A DNA stretch of 64,000 nt from Streptomyces nigra (GTDB lineage: Bacteria; Actinomycetota; Actinomycetes; Streptomycetales; Streptomycetaceae). The DNA is taken from assembly GCF_003074055.1 (NCBI RefSeq), contig NZ_CP029043.1:7370501-7434500 (forward strand). The letters run 5' to 3'. This document shows, one piece after another, positions 60,119-64,000 of the stretch; position 1 is the first letter of the stretch, and every line of letters starts with the position of its first letter. The position numbers and the translations under genes are program-made. The notes under the pieces were generated by a model that had not been told where the DNA came from, ran no database searches, and saw only the letters and a list, made by a program, of their open reading frames with translations.

Positions 60119-61513
60119 ATGACCGACAACAGCACCATCAGCGCCGCCGTCCTCGAACAGATCAGGCGCCGCCCCGCGAAAGAACGGCGTGTCCTGTTCA
60201 CCGGCGCGACCATCATCACCATGGACCCCGCGTCCGGGGTCATCGACCACGGCGACCTCCTCGTCGAGGGGGACGCCATCACCGCCGTCGGTCATGACCT
60301 CACCGCTGCGGACGACGCCGTGATCGTCGACGCCACCGGAACCATCCTCAGCCCCGGCTTCGTCGACGCCCACCGGCACGCCTGGGAGACCCAGCTGCGC
60401 CGAATCATGCCCGACGTCGACGACCTCGGCGGCTACGTCATGTCCACCCTTGCCGGCTACGCCACTGTCTACCGGCCCGACGACATGTACATCGGAACAA
60501 GACTGGCCGCTCTCACCGCGATCGACAGCGGCATCACGACCATGCTCGACTTCTCCCACAACTCCCGCACCCCGGAACACTCCGACGCCGCCGTCGAGGC
60601 CCTCCGCGACACCGGCATCCGCGGCGTGCACGCCTCCATGGGCCCGCATTTCGGCGACTGGGACCGCCAGTGGCCCGGCGATCTGACGCGCCTCAAGGAC
60701 CAGTACTTCACCGGCGACGACCAACTGCTGACGTTGCGCCTCGCCGCACTCGCCACCGACGAGATCGCCGGACCGAGACTCGCGTACGGCACGGAACTTG
60801 CACGGGTCGCCGCCGACTTGAGTATCGGCGTGAGCGTGGACGCCGTGTTCGGCACACCTTCCTCCGAGGCGATACTGCGGTGGGCGAAGGACGGCCTCCT
60901 GAGCCCCGACGTCACCCTCATCCACGCCACCGGACTGACCCCCGAGGCATGGAAGGCGATGGGGGAGACCGGCGCCACCGTCGCGCTTGCGCCGACCTCC
61001 GAAGCCCAGATCGGCCTGGAGACCGCGATCCCCGCCGTCGACGAGGCGCTGTCCGTCGGCGTCCGCCCCGCACTGAGCATCGACGTCGAAGTCGCCCTGG
61101 CGAGCGACATGTTCACGCAGATGCGTGCGCTGCACGCGATCCAGCGGATGCGCGCCGTCAACGCGGCCTACGGCACCGACCACCAGCCCTCCCGCATCAC
61201 CAGCCACGACGTCCTGGGCTTCGCCACCCTCCAGGGCGCCCGCACGAACGGCCTCGAGGCCGTGACCGGATCGCTCACCCCGGGCAAGAAGGCCGACCTG
61301 CTGGTCATCCAGGCCGAGGACCTCAACAACATGCCGCTCAACGACCCGATCGGCACCGTCGTGCTGGGCTCCGACCCCCGCAACATCAGCACCGTCCTCA
61401 TCAACGGCGAGCCGCGCAAATGGAACGGTCACATCCTCGACGTCGACCTGTCCGCTCTGCGCCGCGAGGTCCACGCTTCACGGGACCACGTCCTCAACGC
61501 CTCGCCGGCGTAG
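60119..61513 (+). CDS. Amidohydrolase family protein (cytosine deaminase/TRZ-ATZ type)
   Basis: A 464-residue protein. Beta-sandwich N-terminus RVLFTGATIITMDPASGVID, then the barrel with the metal motif GFVDAHRHAWETQL (His-x-His), MLDFSHNSRTPEHSD, a fourth-ligand region TLIHATGLTPEAW, and Asp in ALSIDVEVALASDMF. The C-terminus is TPGKKADLLVIQAEDLNNMP. This is the architecture of imidazolone/chlorohydrolase-like deaminases acting on cyclic or guanidino C-N bonds. The substrate cannot be assigned. AGAGG precedes the ATG at 60119. Confidence 0.85.
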   Translation: MTDNSTISAAVLEQIRRRPAKERRVLFTGATIITMDPASGVIDHGDLLVEGDAITAVGHDLTAADDAVIVDATGTILSPGFVDAHRHAWETQLRRIMPDVDDLGGYVMSTLAGYATVYRPDDMYIGTRLAALTAIDSGITTMLDFSHNSRTPEHSDAAVEALRDTGIRGVHASMGPHFGDWDRQWPGDLTRLKDQYFTGDDQLLTLRLAALATDEIAGPRLAYGTELARVAADLSIGVSVDAVFGTPSSEAILRWAKDGLLSPDVTLIHATGLTPEAWKAMGETGATVALAPTSEAQIGLETAIPAVDEALSVGVRPALSIDVEVALASDMFTQMRALHAIQRMRAVNAAYGTDHQPSRITSHDVLGFATLQGARTNGLEAVTGSLTPGKKADLLVIQAEDLNNMPLNDPIGTVVLGSDPRNISTVLINGEPRKWNGHILDVDLSALRREVHASRDHVLNASPA

Positions 61514-61647
61514 TGGCAATGGGGAGGCGAGGGCGGGCGACGACCTTTGCTTGGCATGACCACGAGCAGCTAGGGTCGAACGACAAGTGATCGTGAAGCA
61601 GCCGAAGGGCCCTGACGCGCAGCAGGCCACGCCGGCACGGGGGAAAC

Positions 61648-62301
61648 ATGAACACAGGGCCCGATTCCGTGGCACCCATATCCGCGCCGGCCACAGGCCC
61701 GGATCCTCGGACCAACTATGGCGTGGACATGCCGCCCCCGCCCGGCACGGCACCCGACCCTCGCACAGGCCCCGACGCCCCCGACTCCGGGCCGGCGCAC
61801 CAGCCACCGGCCCCGCCCGGCGCCACCCACAACGGTGACGCGCACCGCGCCTCAGGGTCCGCCCCTGACCCCGGCTTCACCTACGACGACGGCACGCGGA
61901 CGCAGACGACGTCGGCCGGGACCGGCGCGATGAGCGCCCCAGGCCCGAACAATGTCCCCGCCACCCAGGCCGGCGGCGCCGACGACAACGGTTACGGTGT
62001 GAGCAACGCCGAACTCGGCAAGATGGCGGATGAACTGGACCTGGCCGCGCAGATCCTCGAGAAGGCGGACAAGGGGCTGGCGGAGTCCGACGCGACGGCG
62101 CGAATCCACCACATGCTCACCAGCGGACGGATGCTCAGGTCGACCACGAGCGACTGGGACGACGAGATCACCCGACTGGCCAAGCAGTGCCGTTCGCTGG
62201 CCGACAAGATGCGCCAGACACATACGAACTACACCGCCCAGGAACACCGTACGGCGCAGGACTTCCAGGCGATCCTCGCGTCGCTCGAGGGGAACGAGTA
62301 A
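61648..62301 (+). CDS. WXG100/ESX-like secreted protein
   Basis: A 217-residue protein. The first 110 residues are Pro/Gly/Ala-rich and low complexity. The last 100 form a helical hairpin: GVSNAELGKMADELDLAAQI, LEKADKGLAESDATARIHHM, DDEITRLAKQCRSLADKMRQ, HRTAQDFQAILASLEG. The size and helical pattern suggest a type VII (ESX-like) secretion substrate or partner. GGGGGAAAC precedes the ATG. The stop overlaps the next gene (TAATG). Confidence 0.55.
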   Translation: MNTGPDSVAPISAPATGPDPRTNYGVDMPPPPGTAPDPRTGPDAPDSGPAHQPPAPPGATHNGDAHRASGSAPDPGFTYDDGTRTQTTSAGTGAMSAPGPNNVPATQAGGADDNGYGVSNAELGKMADELDLAAQILEKADKGLAESDATARIHHMLTSGRMLRSTTSDWDDEITRLAKQCRSLADKMRQTHTNYTAQEHRTAQDFQAILASLEGNE

Positions 62302-63608
62302 TGGCCACGCTCACCGACCGCCCCGAGGGCCAGGACCACACGCACGAGGACGCCGTCGAGCGGCAGGACATCAGGGTCGGGGACCTGGAGGACATACGTC
62401 CCGAGGCCTGGTCGCGCGCTGCCGGTGAATGGGTCGACCTGGCCGCCGCGGCCGCCGAGGCACGCGAGCACGTCCAGAACGTCCTGCTCAAACTGCCGTT
62501 CGTCTGGGCGGGGCCGTCCGCTGTGATGGCTCGCGTCCAACTGTCCGTCATGCACGACGAACTGACCATCGCCCAGCGTGAGTCGAAGGCCGCGGCAAGC
62601 ACCCTCGAGGCGGCGCGAAGCGGGTTCGAGCTCGCCCGCACCTGGCTGGACGAGGCGCAGAAGACCGCCCAGGCACATGACCTGACCCTGCACGACAGCG
62701 GAGGCGTCACCGTCCCCGAACGGGACTACCCGCCCAACGACCCGGACAGCGCGGCGGCGGCCCGGCAGGACCAGGAGAACGCGGACAGCCTCCTCACCCG
62801 TGTGACCGCCGCCCTCAGCTACGCGGCCGACGTCAACGAGCACACGGGCTACGAACTCGAACGCATCAAGAAGGCGGTGGCGTACTCCGTCCTGGACGAG
62901 CGGACCGAGGCCGCCGTCAAGGCCGACACCGAGGGCGCCAAGGCTCTGAACCGCGTCTTCTCCGGTGCGGGCGGAGTGCTGCTCCCGCCGCCGGCCCCGG
63001 ACGAGGGTTCCGGCGACTACAACACCCGTGAAGCCACGGACGAGGACCGTGCCATCAAGAACAAGATGGGCTTCTACGCGATGGGTTCCCCCGCGGTCCT
63101 CGGCGGCCCGCAATCCGCCAAGCACATGCTGCACTACCTCTCCAACACCGGAGAGCCACTGGACATCGATGTGGACGCGCTGATGGGCGACCTCCCGGAC
63201 ATGAACCGCAACGTGGAGACACAGCTCGCGGAGAACGTCCCCAACTGGGAGGCGCAGGCCCTCGCCGAGTACGAGCGCACCGGGAAGCCCGTGAAAATGG
63301 TCCAGCAGACCGGCTGGCAGGGCTGGACCGCCGAGAAGGACCCGGACTGGTACCACGCGGTCGGATCCTTCCACTACAACACGGTCGCCCAGGTCGAGGT
63401 CGTCCCCGGCCCGGACGGCCGCCCCAGAACGACGGTTCGCTACCAGACCCACGTGTACGACCGCTACAACTGGGACGCGAACAAGGCGACACCGGTGCCG
63501 GCCATGGGCAACGTCTCGGACGCCCAGATGGCCAGACTCCACCAGTCGGGCCAGGCCAAGGAGTACGACATGGGCGGCCAGAGTGAGGTACGCACATGGA
63601 ACGGGTGA
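62301..63608 (+). CDS. Large WXG100-like (T7SS-associated) protein
   Basis: A 435-residue protein coupled by TAATG to the previous gene. The N-terminal half is helical with a WXG100-like pattern: EWVDLAAAAAEAREHVQNVL, FVWAGPSAVMARVQL, TIAQRESKAAASTLEAARSG. The C-terminal half is a globular domain (MGFYAMGSPAVLGGPQSAKH, MVQQTGWQGWTAEKDPDWYH, VGSFHYNTVAQVEV) found in actinobacterial ESX-linked proteins. It may be a secreted effector or scaffold. No enzymatic motif seen. Function unknown. Confidence 0.6.
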   Translation: MATLTDRPEGQDHTHEDAVERQDIRVGDLEDIRPEAWSRAAGEWVDLAAAAAEAREHVQNVLLKLPFVWAGPSAVMARVQLSVMHDELTIAQRESKAAASTLEAARSGFELARTWLDEAQKTAQAHDLTLHDSGGVTVPERDYPPNDPDSAAAARQDQENADSLLTRVTAALSYAADVNEHTGYELERIKKAVAYSVLDERTEAAVKADTEGAKALNRVFSGAGGVLLPPPAPDEGSGDYNTREATDEDRAIKNKMGFYAMGSPAVLGGPQSAKHMLHYLSNTGEPLDIDVDALMGDLPDMNRNVETQLAENVPNWEAQALAEYERTGKPVKMVQQTGWQGWTAEKDPDWYHAVGSFHYNTVAQVEVVPGPDGRPRTTVRYQTHVYDRYNWDANKATPVPAMGNVSDAQMARLHQSGQAKEYDMGGQSEVRTWNG

Positions 63609-64000
63609 GCATGCCTCCGCAAGCAACGGGCCCAGCCCCGAACCCCCGCCGACGCAGGTGGCGGGTCTGGTCCCTCGCCCTGTGCGCGGCGTGGACACTC
63701 GGCGTCCTCATCTGGGCGGGCGTCGCACTGCTCACGCCGGCAGGTGACAGCCCACAGGAGACCGTGGAACGAACGGCGGGAATGCACCACGACCAGCACC
63801 CCTCCGCCGGCCGCTACTACGTCCCCACACACGCCGAACTGCAGAAGGACGGCACGGCGGTACTCCGGTACAAGGTGGGCAACGGCCAGGACTCCAGCGT
63901 CAAGGACTTCCTCCGCACCTACGACATCACCGCGAAGCCGAAGCGCACGACGCCGTCCGAGGTGACGTACTCCGACCGCTTCGGCGACGTCCACCGCACG
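63596..64000 (+). CDS. Membrane-anchored protein of the T7SS-like operon (partial)
   Basis: At least 135 codons, cut by the window end. Basic N-terminus (PNPRRRRWRVWSLALCAAWT) with one transmembrane helix (LGVLIWAGVALLTPAG), then an extracellular domain starting GRYYVPTHAELQKDGTAVLR. It overlaps the previous gene by 13 bases (or 4 if it starts at GTG 63605), so it belongs to the same operon. No family recognised from the visible part. Confidence 0.5.
   Translation, partial: MERVSMPPQATGPAPNPRRRRWRVWSLALCAAWTLGVLIWAGVALLTPAGDSPQETVERTAGMHHDQHPSAGRYYVPTHAELQKDGTAVLRYKVGNGQDSSVKDFLRTYDITAKPKRTTPSEVTYSDRFGDVHRT

Noticed and set aside
1..64000. CRISPR arrays, tRNA or rRNA genes
   Set aside because: No regularly spaced repeats and no tRNA or rRNA signatures were recognised while reading both strands.

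Overview
The window looks like a chromosomal segment of a Streptomyces or close relative. It is very GC-rich with strong third-position G/C bias and many GTG starts. The gene families are typical of that genus: DUF6411, DUF5959, DUF6578, DUF6153, CGNR regulators, NB-ARC/TPR proteins, tendamistat-type and I36 inhibitors, an M4 protease and ECF41 sigma factors. No rRNA, tRNA, CRISPR or complete insertion sequence was seen. Genes are mostly single or in pairs, on both strands, as in an accessory part of the chromosome.

Layout. 0-5 kb: a TetR gene divergent from a DUF1772 gene, an MFS pump, a DUF488 protein, a frameshifted acetyltransferase, a lipoprotein, and two tandem secreted I36-type inhibitors. 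5-16 kb: an HTH regulator, a HAD hydrolase, a secreted M4 protease with P domain, an APH-like kinase, a SUKH protein, a CGNR regulator divergent from a metallophosphoesterase, and a DUF389 membrane protein. 16-22 kb: an orphan PLP enzyme resembling the arginine oxidase/hydroxylase MppP, then two STAND ATPases (NB-ARC-TPR and TIR-NB-ARC-TPR) around a small helical protein. 22-31 kb: a decayed methyltransferase, a MerR-methyltransferase fusion, SUKH, YcxB-like and pentapeptide proteins, and a MoxR/VWA (RavA/ViaA-like) pair. 31-43 kb: two ECF41 sigma loci, one with a carboxymuconolactone decarboxylase and a match to the ECF41 promoter, the other with an FAD oxidoreductase. Between and after them lie a LysE exporter, dihydrofolate-reductase-like genes and AraC. 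43-52 kb: lipoproteins, a 160-bp MITE-like palindrome, a Nudix gene, a DUF6153/DUF305 pair, cbtBA under a cobalamin riboswitch, and an alpha-amylase inhibitor. 52-57 kb: a persulfide/sulfane-sulfur module (two rhodaneses, TauE, persulfide dioxygenase, DUF302) with three TACCC...GGGTA operators. 57-64 kb: a MarR/MBL pair, a DUF5959 protein, an amidohydrolase, and an operon of WXG100/ESX-like proteins that runs off the end.

The most striking overall feature is gene decay. Four genes appear broken by single-base indels: the acetyltransferase, a class C beta-lactamase-like hydrolase, a SUKH gene and a small hypothetical. Many other loci are truncated or fused remnants: a P-loop kinase, a methyltransferase lacking its core, alpha/beta hydrolase, D-2-hydroxyacid dehydrogenase, IorB/IorA, a DHFR-glyoxalase chimera, a HEAT-acetyltransferase scar, an IS481-inositol phosphatase chimera, M20 peptidase and serine recombinase. 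Family assignments come from remembered family patterns, not from searches.
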